A stretch of DNA of 64,000 nucleotides from NCBI GenBank assembly GCA_028293725.1, contig JAQGOE010000074.1, forward strand, positions 54,975 through 118,974. The letters run 5' to 3'. The position numbers were made by a program, and so were the translations under genes. Below are positions 8,675 to 18,261 of this stretch, piece after piece. The notes under the pieces were generated by a model that saw nothing but the letters and a program-made list of their open reading frames with translations, made no database searches and was not told the DNA's origin. This DNA is from Gammaproteobacteria bacterium (lineage in GTDB: Bacteria; Pseudomonadota; Gammaproteobacteria; Steroidobacterales; Steroidobacteraceae). Positions within the stretch are counted from its first letter, which is position 1, and every line of letters begins with the position of its first letter.

Positions 8675-9925
8675 ATGCGGCGCGCGTGGTGGATCTTCGG
8701 AGTCGTCTCCCTGTTGTTCTTCTTCATTACGGCGGCCACGTTCGCATCCCTCGGCGGCGTGTTATATGGAATGGCTTCGGAGCTGCACTGGTCCCTGTCG
8801 GCCGCCGGCTCGAGCTTCGCCCTCCTCTGTCTGGCGTGCGGCCTGGCGAGTCCCCTGCCCGCAATCCTGATGAAGCGGATCGGAACACGCTGGACGATGG
8901 TCTCCGGGAGCGTGATTCTCACGATCGGCTTCGCCCTCGCGGCGGTCTCGCAGAGTCTGTGGGTCTTCCTGGTATCGTCGGGCCTCATGGGCCTGGGATT
9001 CACGCTGACAGCCAACATTCCTTCCGTCTATCTGCTCGCCTCGTGGTTTCCGGCGACGGCTCCCCGGATTATCGGCTTCTACTTCATGGCGGGTGCGCTC
9101 GGCGGCGTCATCGGCCCACCGCTCGTCAACGCTATCGTCCAGACGAGCGGCTGGCGCACGCACTGGGCGATCACGGCAGTTGCGGCCGCCATCATTGGTT
9201 GTCTGGCATCACTGGTCCTGAAGGACGCCGATGCGCCTGTTAGCCAGGTCACCGGCGACAAGGAAGCTGCCGCGGCCTCGGTTGCTGGATGGACGCCTCG
9301 CGCTGCCATCCTGACGCGGCAATTCCTGATCATCGCGATAACGTTGCTCGTCATTCAAACCGTGGTCACGACGGTGCACGGAATGATCGTGGCGCACCTT
9401 GCGAGACTCGGAGCGACCACGGCCTTCGGCGCGCTCATCATGAGCATCATCGGCCTCTCGGACTCGGTCGCCAAAGGGGTTGCCGGCACCGTGACCGCCC
9501 GAATCGGCAGCAAGCGTGTACTCGTCGGCGGGATCCTCATGTTATGTGCGGCCGTCGCGTTGTTGACGTTTGCGCGCGCCCCGCTGATTGCTTGCGCGTT
9601 CGCGGTGGTTCTCGGCGTCGGCTGGGGCGCGAGTTGGTTGAGCGCCAACCTGATGCTGCTCGAATATTTCGGACGCAGTATCGCGGCGGAGACAGTTGCC
9701 ACCGCCAGCCTGATTACAACCATTGCCATCGTGGGTCCGATCGCGGCCGGACGGATCGCCGATGTGACGGGCACTTTCGTTCCGTTCTTTTACATCCTCG
9801 CCGGCATCATGCTGGTGACGGCGCTACTGTGTACCTCCCTGCACTCACCGACACTCACGTTGAGCGTCAATCATCGTAGCCAATCCCCAATGATAGAAAC
9901 TTCCAACGCTCCATCTCGGCCGTGA
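8675..9925 (+). CDS. MFS transporter
   Basis: The 416-residue protein has about twelve hydrophobic helices and a central loop near residue 190-205. The loop between helices 2 and 3 contains MKRIGTRWTM in place of the usual MFS A-motif. Overall it resembles the monocarboxylate/OFA-type MFS group. The ATG at 8675 follows a good ribosome-binding site (GGAGGTA, 8663-8669). Its place behind a TauD-type gene suggests import of that enzyme's substrate or a related organic acid. The 3' end overlaps the convergent SDR gene by 59 bp. Confidence 0.9.
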   Translation: MRRAWWIFGVVSLLFFFITAATFASLGGVLYGMASELHWSLSAAGSSFALLCLACGLASPLPAILMKRIGTRWTMVSGSVILTIGFALAAVSQSLWVFLVSSGLMGLGFTLTANIPSVYLLASWFPATAPRIIGFYFMAGALGGVIGPPLVNAIVQTSGWRTHWAITAVAAAIIGCLASLVLKDADAPVSQVTGDKEAAAASVAGWTPRAAILTRQFLIIAITLLVIQTVVTTVHGMIVAHLARLGATTAFGALIMSIIGLSDSVAKGVAGTVTARIGSKRVLVGGILMLCAAVALLTFARAPLIACAFAVVLGVGWGASWLSANLMLLEYFGRSIAAETVATASLITTIAIVGPIAAGRIADVTGTFVPFFYILAGIMLVTALLCTSLHSPTLTLSVNHRSQSPMIETSNAPSRP

Positions 9926-10730
9926 ATGCGGCTAGCTTGTTTGACGTGTATTGCAGGGCATCGGCTCCGAGAAGCAAGCGTAAGGGCGGCGACTCAGCCT
10001 CAACCGCCGTCAGAACGGCTTGGGCGGCTTTGCGAGGGTCACCCGCCTCGTGACCCGCATGCTCGGCCAAAATGCGCTTGCAGGCCCCGACAGTCGCGTC
10101 GTAGTCAACAATGGTCTTCGCGGCGCGTGCGGACGAGCGTCCGGCAAAGTCCGTGCGTAAACCACCTGGCTCGACGAGAATGACCCTGATTCCCAGGGGC
10201 GCCACTTCCTGGGCGAGGGTTTCACAGATGCCCTCGAGCGCGAATTTGCTGCCGGAGTAGATACCGAGGCTTGGCCAGCCCACGAGTCCGGATACCGAAG
10301 AGACGCAGACGATCCGACCCGAGCGCTGGCGGCGCATGAGCGGCAGGACGGCCTGGATCACCGCCAGGGCGCCGAACACATTCACCTCGAACTGTGCGCG
10401 GACTTCGCTGTCACTGGCCTCCTCCACACCGCCTACGAGGCCGTAGCCGGCATTGTTGACCAGCACATCGATTCCGCCGGCCCACTCTTCGACCTCCGCC
10501 ACCAAGCGGACGATGGCCGCACGATCGGTAACATCGAGCAACATCCCGAACGAGCGGCCAGGCGCAAGCTGCTCAAACTTCCTCCGCGCCACCTCGGTGC
10601 GTACCGTCCCGGCCACGCGGTCGCCGTTTTCGAGCGCCGCCTCCGCAAGCGCACGGCCAAAACCGGAGCTGACTCCGGTGATCAGCCACGTCCTGGGCTT
10701 GCCGGGCCTTCCCTCACTGCTGGCCGTCAT
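9867..10730 (-). CDS. Short-chain dehydrogenase/reductase (classical SDR)
   Basis: The 287-residue Rossmann enzyme has the nucleotide-binding motif TGVSSGFG near residue 20, NNAGYG near 90, a catalytic Ser in VSSVSG and the active-site pair in YSGSK. Arg in VAGTVRTE after the second beta strand favours NADPH. It is an oxidoreductase of unknown alcohol/ketone substrate, probably part of the surrounding pathway. It is followed by 30 bp and then, reading in the same direction, lies downstream of the TonB-dependent receptor gene, so the two may be co-transcribed. Confidence 0.9.
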   Translation of the reverse strand: MTASSEGRPGKPRTWLITGVSSGFGRALAEAALENGDRVAGTVRTEVARRKFEQLAPGRSFGMLLDVTDRAAIVRLVAEVEEWAGGIDVLVNNAGYGLVGGVEEASDSEVRAQFEVNVFGALAVIQAVLPLMRRQRSGRIVCVSSVSGLVGWPSLGIYSGSKFALEGICETLAQEVAPLGIRVILVEPGGLRTDFAGRSSARAAKTIVDYDATVGACKRILAEHAGHEAGDPRKAAQAVLTAVEAESPPLRLLLGADALQYTSNKLAAFTAEMERWKFLSLGIGYDD

Positions 10731-10760
10731 CGGGGACTCCTGGCCGGTATGGCGGCCGCA

Positions 10761-13037
10761 TCAGAATTGGTAGGCGATCGTACCAATCACTTGCCGGGGC
10801 GGAATGTATTCGTCGCTGGTCTGTCCCGTTCCATACGGGTCGGTGTAGCGGGAGTTGATGCCGGCGCTATTGGAGAGATTGCTGATCGCCAGCGAGCAGG
10901 TGAAGTGCCGGTTCGGCGGCGTCAGCTGAAAGAATAGGTTCCACTGCCCGTAGCCGCCGACCTTGTCGAGTGCGCCGTCGTTGAAGATCCGGTATTGGAA
11001 ACTGCCGCGGTAAATGTATTCCACACGGGACAGGAGGTCATAGCGCCCCAAGTTGGCGGTGTAGCCCGCGTTCACAGAGCCCTGCAGGTGCGGCAGCTTG
11101 GGAACCTCGTTGCCATTGGTGTTCGGGCTTGCGGCGACCATCTGCGACCAGCAGGCGGGATTGTAGTAAGCGCCGCCAAACCCGCAGGCAGGAATGGAGC
11201 CTATGAGGGAACTGGCGGATCTCGCATCCAACGTGTGGAAATTGCCAACGAGCGCGCTATGCGCAGCCGAGATATTACCGTTCAGGCGCAGATGGTTGTT
11301 CAGCGTCAGGTACGAGCTTTCAATCTCCAGGCCGTAAATATGAGTGGTGGGTATGTTGTCCGTGCCGTATTTATAGGGAACCGGATCGACGGCGAGATAC
11401 TGGAGGTTCTGGTAATCGTAGTAATAGGCGGCGGTATTGACGACCAGCGTGTCGTCGAGAAAGCGGTTCTTCGAGCCGATCTCGAACGCGTTGATGTACT
11501 CGGGCTTGAAGGTGGAAGGTACCAGGATGGCGCCGGGATTGTCGTTGACGCCGCCGGGCTTATAACCACGCGTGAAGCTCACATACTCCATGCTCAGCGG
11601 CGAGAGATCGTATTGCAGCTCAGCCTTGCCGGTCGGAACCCCTTTTGCGTAGGTGTCATTGGTCGTGACGCCATAGGACGTGCTCGGGCCGCCGTAATGG
11701 TCGTGGTTATAACGTCCGCCGAGAGTAAAGCGCCAGTCCGGGGCGAAGTGGACCGTGGCCTGCGCATAGCCGGAATAGGACAGCCGGTCTACGTGGCCAT
11801 CATTGTCGTACAACAGCGCGGGGCCCGCCCCGCCGACGTCGCTGGTTTCATATACGTACTGATGGTTGATTTGCAGCAGGTAAAAGCCGCCGACCACCCA
11901 GTCCAGATAGCCGCCCGGACGCGAGGCAAGACTGAGCTCCTGCGTCACGTCGTGCATGAAGGTATTCCACGCCTGCACGTGGTCGAAAAATCCGAGGTTC
12001 GCCACGTCCCAACGCGTACCGTCCTCCTGCTGATGGTGGTTTAACACCTGGAACGAACTGGTGGACTTGGCTTCCGCCCAGGGCAGACCCCATTTCAGGT
12101 TGAGGTAATAGAGCTGCGCATCGAGTTGGAAGAAGCCCGGGTAGTCCTGCGCCACGGTGCGCGGATCAGGAGTCTCATCCAGGATGTTCTTCTGCTCTGA
12201 GCCGTTGGTGCGGGTGTGGTAGATCTGCCCGGTGAAGGTGGCCGAAAAATCATCCGTCGGTTGCCACAGCACGGCCACTTTTCCCGAGCGGTCGTGCGCC
12301 TGGTCGAGCCTGAATCCCGGCAGATCCGTGTCGGTTGCGAAACCTTCGTGGCCGTAAGTCTGGACCGAGCCGCGGATGGCGAGCGTCTCGCCCAACGGGA
12401 TGTTGAGCATGGCGCGGCTGCGGTACAAATTGTAATTGCCGGCGCTGGCGTCGACGGATCCGGCGAACGTATTGAGCTCCGGTTGCTTGCTGATCAGGTT
12501 GATGGTGCCGCCGGTGGAGGCTTGCCCGAACACGGTCGCCTGGGGCCCACGAGAGACCTCGATGTGGTCGACGTCGAACAGCGACTCGTCGAGCGAGATC
12601 GTGTTGGCGATGTAAACCCCATCGATGTGAAACGAAACGCCGGGCTGCGTCGTGAAGGCGTTCTCGGGAGTCTCCGAGCCGATGCCGCGGATCGTCACGA
12701 TGCGCTCGAAGCCGCTGCTCTTGGCAACGGTCAAACCCGGTACCACGCCGTTGAGATCCGATGCCTGCATGATGTTCGACTGGTCTAGAACGGCGCTGCT
12801 CACAGCAGTGATCGCGACGGGGGCGTCCTGCAGCTTGACCTGGCGCTTCTCCGCGGTGACGGTTACCTCCTCGAGCGTCACGACCTGACCTGACAGCGCG
12901 GTTCCCGCACCGGAGGAATCTGCCGCTGCGTCGGCCGGACTTGCCGCCCGAACCGGGGGAGTCGCGAGAGTCGCGGCCGCGAGGATTCCGGCCAGTGTGC
13001 AGATTCGGCGGACCGTTCGGTCTAGTATTTTCGACAT
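10761..13037 (-). CDS. TonB-dependent outer-membrane receptor
   Basis: The 758-residue protein starts with a signal peptide (a basic start, then ILAAATLATPPVRAA), a TonB-box-like EEVTVTA near residue 58, and a plug domain with VTIRGIGSE and VEVSRGPQ-type sequence (IEVSRGPQATVFGQ). A large beta barrel follows and ends in Phe (IGTIAYQF). It imports a bulky substrate across the outer membrane with TonB-ExbBD energy. Surrounded by catabolic enzymes and without siderophore genes, it more likely takes up the organic substrate of this island than iron, but this is an inference. Confidence 0.93.
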   Translation of the reverse strand: MSKILDRTVRRICTLAGILAAATLATPPVRAASPADAAADSSGAGTALSGQVVTLEEVTVTAEKRQVKLQDAPVAITAVSSAVLDQSNIMQASDLNGVVPGLTVAKSSGFERIVTIRGIGSETPENAFTTQPGVSFHIDGVYIANTISLDESLFDVDHIEVSRGPQATVFGQASTGGTINLISKQPELNTFAGSVDASAGNYNLYRSRAMLNIPLGETLAIRGSVQTYGHEGFATDTDLPGFRLDQAHDRSGKVAVLWQPTDDFSATFTGQIYHTRTNGSEQKNILDETPDPRTVAQDYPGFFQLDAQLYYLNLKWGLPWAEAKSTSSFQVLNHHQQEDGTRWDVANLGFFDHVQAWNTFMHDVTQELSLASRPGGYLDWVVGGFYLLQINHQYVYETSDVGGAGPALLYDNDGHVDRLSYSGYAQATVHFAPDWRFTLGGRYNHDHYGGPSTSYGVTTNDTYAKGVPTGKAELQYDLSPLSMEYVSFTRGYKPGGVNDNPGAILVPSTFKPEYINAFEIGSKNRFLDDTLVVNTAAYYYDYQNLQYLAVDPVPYKYGTDNIPTTHIYGLEIESSYLTLNNHLRLNGNISAAHSALVGNFHTLDARSASSLIGSIPACGFGGAYYNPACWSQMVAASPNTNGNEVPKLPHLQGSVNAGYTANLGRYDLLSRVEYIYRGSFQYRIFNDGALDKVGGYGQWNLFFQLTPPNRHFTCSLAISNLSNSAGINSRYTDPYGTGQTSDEYIPPRQVIGTIAYQF

Positions 13038-13087
13038 GATGTCCTCGTCAGTGCGACAGTCGTGGACGGGGCCGGGTAGCGCCGCAG

Positions 13088-14161
13088 TTATTTTTTTGTT
13101 GGGAAGATGCCGCGCGGAATGCGGACGTGGATTCCCTGCCTGCCGTCGACAACCTGCGTGACTGCGAAATCCGCTGCAATACTCATCAGCGAGTAAGCGT
13201 CGTTCCTCGAAAGCCGCTGCTGCTCCGTCAACAGCGCCAACATGTCGAGCGAAGCGTTACGCATGGCGACATTGAGGTCCTCGTTGAAGCCATGCACGAT
13301 CCAATACTCAGGCGTCTCCAGCAGCGGTGACGGAAAACTGAAGTCTTTGCGGACGACCACCTGGAAGAGGACATCCAGTGAAGCCTCGATGGCCGTACCG
13401 CTCAACTCGCCGTCCCCCTGCGACACATGCGGGTCACCGATGGAAAAGAGCGCGCCGTCCACCTCGACCGGGTAATACATGGTTGCGCCCGCCCCGATGC
13501 GCCAATTGTCGATGTTGCCTCCATGTTTGCCGGGCGGAATCGTACTGACACGACCGTGTACGTCGGGCGCGACCCCCGCAGTCCCGAGATGCGGACGAGC
13601 GGGAATACGAACACCTTCCAACGCTCTTTGGCGATCGCACTCAGGGCAGTGTGTAACGGTGCCCGGGACCGTGTATTTCCCCGGGAAATCGTAGGCATAC
13701 AACGCTTCCGCGTAGTTCGCATTCGGGTCCAGCGCATAGATCGTGACGCGCTCCTTCTCCCCGAATTCGCGGTACAGATACCCCCAGTTGGCAGCCAGGT
13801 TGGATCCGAAGTTCACCCGCGGTGTCATCTGGAGGTAGTGCACCTCCAGGATGTCACCCGGTTTCGCATCCTCCACGAAGAGGGGACCCGTCATGATATG
13901 GACGCCGGGATTGCGGTCTTCCGCGGGGATCTCCGCAAAGATCCGGGTGACGGCGGCGTCCATCATCAGATCGGGCGCATCGCCCGCATGATGAGTGATC
14001 GCCTCGGCACGGATGAGGTCGCCGCTTTTGACGGTGAGCACAGGCGCCAGGGCCGGATCGAAGTAACCCCAGTGCACGGTCCGCGGGCTGGCCGGCAGAA
14101 TATGGAGATTCCCCGGAACCGCCGCCGCGCGCAGCGCCCCTTTTTGTGTGATCAGTGCCAT
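13088..14161 (-). CDS. Acetamidase/formamidase family protein
   Basis: The 357-residue protein is an FmdA/AmdA-type amidase, which releases ammonia from formamide or short amides. Family landmarks are TVHWGYFDPALAP near the start, VHIMTGP, HGGNIDN, and GDPHVSQGDGELSGTAIE. ATG 14161 lies 5 nt after GGAG; an in-frame GTG is at 14167. It is 50 bp upstream of the TonB-receptor gene in the same direction. It is paralogous to the C-terminal half of the AraC fusion encoded at 15847, and the two share these landmarks. Confidence 0.9.
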   Translation of the reverse strand: MALITQKGALRAAAVPGNLHILPASPRTVHWGYFDPALAPVLTVKSGDLIRAEAITHHAGDAPDLMMDAAVTRIFAEIPAEDRNPGVHIMTGPLFVEDAKPGDILEVHYLQMTPRVNFGSNLAANWGYLYREFGEKERVTIYALDPNANYAEALYAYDFPGKYTVPGTVTHCPECDRQRALEGVRIPARPHLGTAGVAPDVHGRVSTIPPGKHGGNIDNWRIGAGATMYYPVEVDGALFSIGDPHVSQGDGELSGTAIEASLDVLFQVVVRKDFSFPSPLLETPEYWIVHGFNEDLNVAMRNASLDMLALLTEQQRLSRNDAYSLMSIAADFAVTQVVDGRQGIHVRIPRGIFPTKK

Positions 14162-14276
14162 CCTCACTCCAATCGCTCAGGTCTCATGAGAGTCGCCGGA
14201 AGACCGTGTGTGCATTGGATACGGGCTGGCGGGGCCGGTCTTGTTCACGCGCGTATGATTAGTTGTCCCGGGCGAC

Positions 14277-15464
14277 TCAACGATCCCTCGCCAGCATCTG
14301 CGCCCAACAGCGTTGATAGCGCGGTACGAGCCAGGTGTTGAACTGACGCTGCGCGCCCTCCTGCCAGGAGTAGCGGCCCCGGATGGCGAAACGGGAGCGC
14401 AATCCTAGTTGCACCAATTCGTCGACGTGCTGATCCTGGGCCATGATCACGGTGGCTGCTTGCACCAACATCGCCACGCGATGCTCGAACGCGGTGCTCT
14501 GCATGGCTCCGGGCGCGAACAGCAGTCCGACATCCATTTCATGCGTCTCCGCGGTATCCGCGCGCAGGATGAGGTAGATGACGGCGTCAGCAGTCAACAC
14601 CAGTGATAGTGTCGGCGGAATGTTCGCAAACAGCATGCGCTGCCGGTCTTCGGCCGTAAGCTGAGGAAAGATCGGCAGAATGGCCTTCTGGGTCGCGTTG
14701 AAGCTCGCGTCCGGATGTGTCGTGCCGTTCAGTCTGTAGTAGCCCGCCGTGTCAGGGGGCAACTGCGGGAAGCTCGCGAGTGAGCTGGGCACGAAGTCGT
14801 GCAGAGGACCCTTGTGCAGGCGGTTCGCGTGGTAGCCGTCATTGTTGTTCTCGAACATGACTTTCCAGTTGAACGGATAGCGAGTCGCCTTTTCCGGCCT
14901 CGGGCCCTCGGCCCGGGCGATATCCCAGCTCGCGATCGCCGCGGCGACGGCCGTGAGCCGCGGCCCGAGTGCTGGCGCGGCCGGATCGAAGTTGATGAAC
15001 ACGAACCCCAACCAGACTTCGACCCGAAGTTGCGGTAGCCGGATGCGGCTCTTGTCGAAGCCAACCGTCTTGTCCATGGCCGGTGCGCCGACCAGACGTC
15101 CATCCAATGCATACGACCAGTGGTGATATGGACAGGTGAAACCATGCGCATTACCGCAACCCTCCGCCACCAGCATCGCGCGATGCTGGCAGACCGAGGA
15201 CATGGCCCGCAGCTCGCCTTCGCGTGTGCGCACGATAACCACGGGCTCGCCGACGATCGAGGTCGTGAAATAGTCCCCGGGGTTGGCCACCCATGACTCG
15301 CGGCCCACGCACAGCCATTCGTGGTTGAAGAGCGCTTCCTTTTCGAACTCGAAGAACTCCCGGTCGGTGTAACAGACGGGCGGGAGCGTCTGTGCCTCCT
15401 CTACACTCAATGTCGAGCTGTTCAGATCCTCGAAAAACTCTTCGGTGAGCAACGGACTCCGCAT
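14277..15464 (-). CDS. Rieske aromatic-ring-hydroxylating oxygenase, large subunit
   Basis: The 395-residue protein has a Rieske [2Fe-2S] site, CQH then CPYHH 17 residues later, at about residues 92-115. A catalytic domain follows with the mononuclear-iron histidines in NNNDGYHANRLH. It resembles oxygenase alpha subunits acting on aromatic, quaternary ammonium or other carboxylated substrates. ATG 15464 fits the family; the frame is open up to 15758 but that stretch is not conserved-looking. No small subunit, ferredoxin or reductase gene is adjacent, so electrons must come from elsewhere. It is divergent from the AraC-formamidase fusion. Confidence 0.9.
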   Translation of the reverse strand: MRSPLLTEEFFEDLNSSTLSVEEAQTLPPVCYTDREFFEFEKEALFNHEWLCVGRESWVANPGDYFTTSIVGEPVVIVRTREGELRAMSSVCQHRAMLVAEGCGNAHGFTCPYHHWSYALDGRLVGAPAMDKTVGFDKSRIRLPQLRVEVWLGFVFINFDPAAPALGPRLTAVAAAIASWDIARAEGPRPEKATRYPFNWKVMFENNNDGYHANRLHKGPLHDFVPSSLASFPQLPPDTAGYYRLNGTTHPDASFNATQKAILPIFPQLTAEDRQRMLFANIPPTLSLVLTADAVIYLILRADTAETHEMDVGLLFAPGAMQSTAFEHRVAMLVQAATVIMAQDQHVDELVQLGLRSRFAIRGRYSWQEGAQRQFNTWLVPRYQRCWAQMLARDR

Positions 15465-15846
15465 CTGACAGTCTCTTGGATGGCGCGCCGGGCGCGGGAA
15501 TGACAGTGATGCTAACTGCGTGCCAACACAGGTCTTGTCCCCGCGCGCACAAGTTGTGGCAGCCCGAGCCTCGCTGAGGCGGCGTTGCACTGGTTTGGTG
15601 TATTGCAGGCTCCTCCAGCCCCGTAAGCGGGCAACCCGTGCGGGCGATGCGCGGCTCTGAAATGGGGCGCGAGTGTCGTAAGTGTCGCAAAGTGCCGCTC
15701 TATGGTGCGTTCGCGGGTGTTTGGCGGGGTTGACGCAACAGAAGCCGGCCTGCGGCAAGACGGCACAGTTCGTGCTTGGTATTGATCACAGGGATTGACT
15801 ATCGAGCGAGGGAAACGTCGTCAGCAACACGCGAGGGAGCGGCTGC
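15465..15846. promoter_or_regulatory. Divergent intergenic region before the Rieske and AraC-fusion genes
   Basis: This 382-bp gap is the longest non-coding stretch in the window. It holds three imperfect tandem 9-bp units at 15672-15698 (AGTGTCGTA, AGTGTCGCA, AAGTGCCGC). Direct repeats of this kind are common in AraC-family operators. There is also a small hairpin GCCTC-GCT-GAGGC near 15568-15580. GAGGGAG at 15833-15838 is the ribosome-binding site of the fusion gene. No clear promoter hexamers were found and no small gene is evident. Confidence 0.45.
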
Positions 15847-18261
15847 TTGCTCAGTAATTCCTATTTCACGACCGAATCCTATCCGGCACACCAGCGCGCC
15901 GAGGCCTGGCGTGAAATGCTGGGCAGTCTCTCGCTGCGCGTGAGAAAGATGAGCCCCGACAATGGTCTGTTCGGGACGGTGTCTTCGGCGGTCTCCCCTC
16001 TCGGGATTGTCTTCGCGAGAATCACGTCTGGTCCGCAGGAGCTCAGCTATCACGACGACAACGGGCTGGGGGCGCTCTGCCTGGCCCTGCACATGGAAGG
16101 CGACGCGGTTCTGGTGGCTGACGCGACCCAAACCCGCATCGGCTGCGGCGATATTGTTTTCCGGCCGAACGGCGCCTCCGGCTCGATGTCCCTGGAAAGC
16201 AATTTCCGCCAGTTCTTCATCAGGATTCCGCGGCAGGCATTCAGCTCCCGCCTCGCGGCCCCTATTTCCGTCAAGGTCGGCCGCCTGTCGGGGAGCTCCG
16301 GCATCGGCCACGTGTTCGCGGGGCTGTTGAGCTCCGTCGCAGACGCGATGGAGAATCTGACGGACGATCAGATCAGGCCCATCGAGTTGGCGTTGTCGGA
16401 GCTACTCATTACGAGCCTCGCGGACCAGTCGATCGGCGCCATGGCAGGGGCGACCAGCACGCAAAACGCTATCCTCCACCGCGTGAGTCAGCTGATCGAG
16501 ACGCGCCTCGGGGCACCAGAGGTCACGATCTCGAGCATCGCCGACGAGGCGGGAGTCTCGACGCGATACTTACAGAAGCTGTTTGAGTCTGCCGGCGAGA
16601 ACTTCAGCCACTACGTGCGCCTGCGCCGCCTGGAGCGCTGCCGCTCCGACCTGATCAATCCGCTGTACTCACATTTATCGATTTCCGATATCTGCTTTCG
16701 TTGGAGTTTCAACGACGCGGCCCACTTCAGTCGTACATTCCGTCAACAATACGGGGTTTCGCCGCGGCAGTATCGGCGCGAGATCGGCGAGACGATCTCC
16801 AAGAGCATGCTGCTGCACATGAGCCGCGGCTGGCCCGATAACTCTGAGCAGCTTGGCAAAGGCGCGAAGAAACCGGAACCGGAAAAGTGCGAGGCCGCCT
16901 CTACGCCCCTGCTAGAAGCGCGTGCACGTGAAGTGGTTGTGCGCACCGCCGCTCGCAGCGGCGGCTCACAGGTGGCAGCTCGCGCCGGCGCTCAACACCA
17001 CTACCTCGCCGCCAGCGAGAAGTCGATTCACTGGGGCTATTTCAGCCGCTCGCTCCAACCCGTGTTGGACGTTGAGTCGGGCGACTTCGTCACGATCGAG
17101 ACGCTCACTCATCATTCGTACGACGATTACGAACGGATGATCAAAGGCGACTCGGGTGCTGAATCGGTATTCCACTGGACTCGGGACCACAAGAACGTGG
17201 ATCGGCGCGGCGCGGGGCCCGCCGACGCCTCGGTATATGGGCGAGGCGCCGGAGAGGGTTTCGGGGTACATATCTGCACCGGACCGATCGCCATCAAGGG
17301 TGCCGAGCCGGGCGACGTGGTCGAGCTGCGGATACTCGATGTGAGACCGCGCCCGTGCGCCAATGCGCAGTACGACGGACGCGCGTTCGGTAGCAATGCC
17401 GCTGCATGGTGGGGCTTCCACTACGACGAGTTGGTTACCGAACCGAAACAGCGGGAGGTGGTCACCATCTACGAGGTGAACTGTCTCGACGGCCAGGACT
17501 TTGCGCATGCGGTCTACAATTTCCGCTGGACGCCGCAGACGGATCCGTTCGGAGTCATTCATCCCAAGATCGACTACCCAGGCGTGCCGGTGGATCATTC
17601 GACCATTGTCGAGAACCATGGCGTGTTGAAAGGCGTACGCATTCCGGTGCGCCCGCACTTCGGTGTCATCGGACTCGCACCGAAAGAAGCGGACATGGTC
17701 GACTCCATTCCGCCCGCCTATTTCGGCGGCAACCTCGACAACAAGCGCGCCGGCAAGGGCGCGACGATGTACCTCCCGGTGAGCGTGGCAGGCGGACTGC
17801 TGTCGGTAGGCGATCCCCATGCCTCACAGGGCGATTCGGAGCTGTGCGGCACGGCCATCGAATGCTCAATGACCGGCATCTTCCAGGTTGTTCTCCACAA
17901 GGCGCAGGCCCTGGCCGGTAAGCCATTCGCCGACCTCAACTACCCTCTTCTGGAAACGCCCGACGAGTGGATCATCCACGGATTCAGCTATCCCAACTAC
18001 CTCGCGCAACTGGGTGAGAAGGCGCAGAGTGAGATCTATCGACGCTCGAGCCTCGACGGCGCCATGAAGGATGCCTTTCGCAAGATGCGGCGCTTTCTGA
18101 TGACGACCAAGGGGCTCTCGGAAGACGAGGCCATCTCGCTCATGTCCGTGGCCGTAGATTTCGGCATCACCCAGGTTGTGGACGGGAACTGGTGTGTGCA
18201 CGGGATTCTCCGCAAGACGCTGTTTGCGGAGGAGCGGGCTGCGCAGGGGCGGAAGGTTTAG
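15847..18261 (+). CDS. AraC-type regulator fused to acetamidase/formamidase (804 aa)
   Basis: One uninterrupted frame encodes two complete domains. Residues 1-310 are an AraC-type activator: a ligand-binding N-terminus starting with YFTTESYPAHQRAEAW, then two helix-turn-helix motifs (ISSIADEAGVSTRYLQKLF, and ISDICFRWSFNDAAHFSR ending in YGVSPRQYRRE). Residues 365-800 are an FmdA-type amidase with SIHWGYFSRSLQP, VHICTGP, FGGNLDN and GDPHASQGDSELCGTAIE. A charged 50-residue linker (about 315-365) joins them. The start is a TTG at 15847 after GAGGGAG. A protein that both binds DNA and hydrolyses an amide could sense its substrate directly. An internal start at residue 319 could also release a free amidase. 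Confidence 0.88.
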   Translation: MLSNSYFTTESYPAHQRAEAWREMLGSLSLRVRKMSPDNGLFGTVSSAVSPLGIVFARITSGPQELSYHDDNGLGALCLALHMEGDAVLVADATQTRIGCGDIVFRPNGASGSMSLESNFRQFFIRIPRQAFSSRLAAPISVKVGRLSGSSGIGHVFAGLLSSVADAMENLTDDQIRPIELALSELLITSLADQSIGAMAGATSTQNAILHRVSQLIETRLGAPEVTISSIADEAGVSTRYLQKLFESAGENFSHYVRLRRLERCRSDLINPLYSHLSISDICFRWSFNDAAHFSRTFRQQYGVSPRQYRREIGETISKSMLLHMSRGWPDNSEQLGKGAKKPEPEKCEAASTPLLEARAREVVVRTAARSGGSQVAARAGAQHHYLAASEKSIHWGYFSRSLQPVLDVESGDFVTIETLTHHSYDDYERMIKGDSGAESVFHWTRDHKNVDRRGAGPADASVYGRGAGEGFGVHICTGPIAIKGAEPGDVVELRILDVRPRPCANAQYDGRAFGSNAAAWWGFHYDELVTEPKQREVVTIYEVNCLDGQDFAHAVYNFRWTPQTDPFGVIHPKIDYPGVPVDHSTIVENHGVLKGVRIPVRPHFGVIGLAPKEADMVDSIPPAYFGGNLDNKRAGKGATMYLPVSVAGGLLSVGDPHASQGDSELCGTAIECSMTGIFQVVLHKAQALAGKPFADLNYPLLETPDEWIIHGFSYPNYLAQLGEKAQSEIYRRSSLDGAMKDAFRKMRRFLMTTKGLSEDEAISLMSVAVDFGITQVVDGNWCVHGILRKTLFAEERAAQGRKV

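Noticed and set aside
10995..12044. Long open frame opposite the TonB-receptor gene
   Set aside because: It is an antisense frame in GC-rich coding DNA with no family resemblance; the receptor on the other strand is unmistakable.
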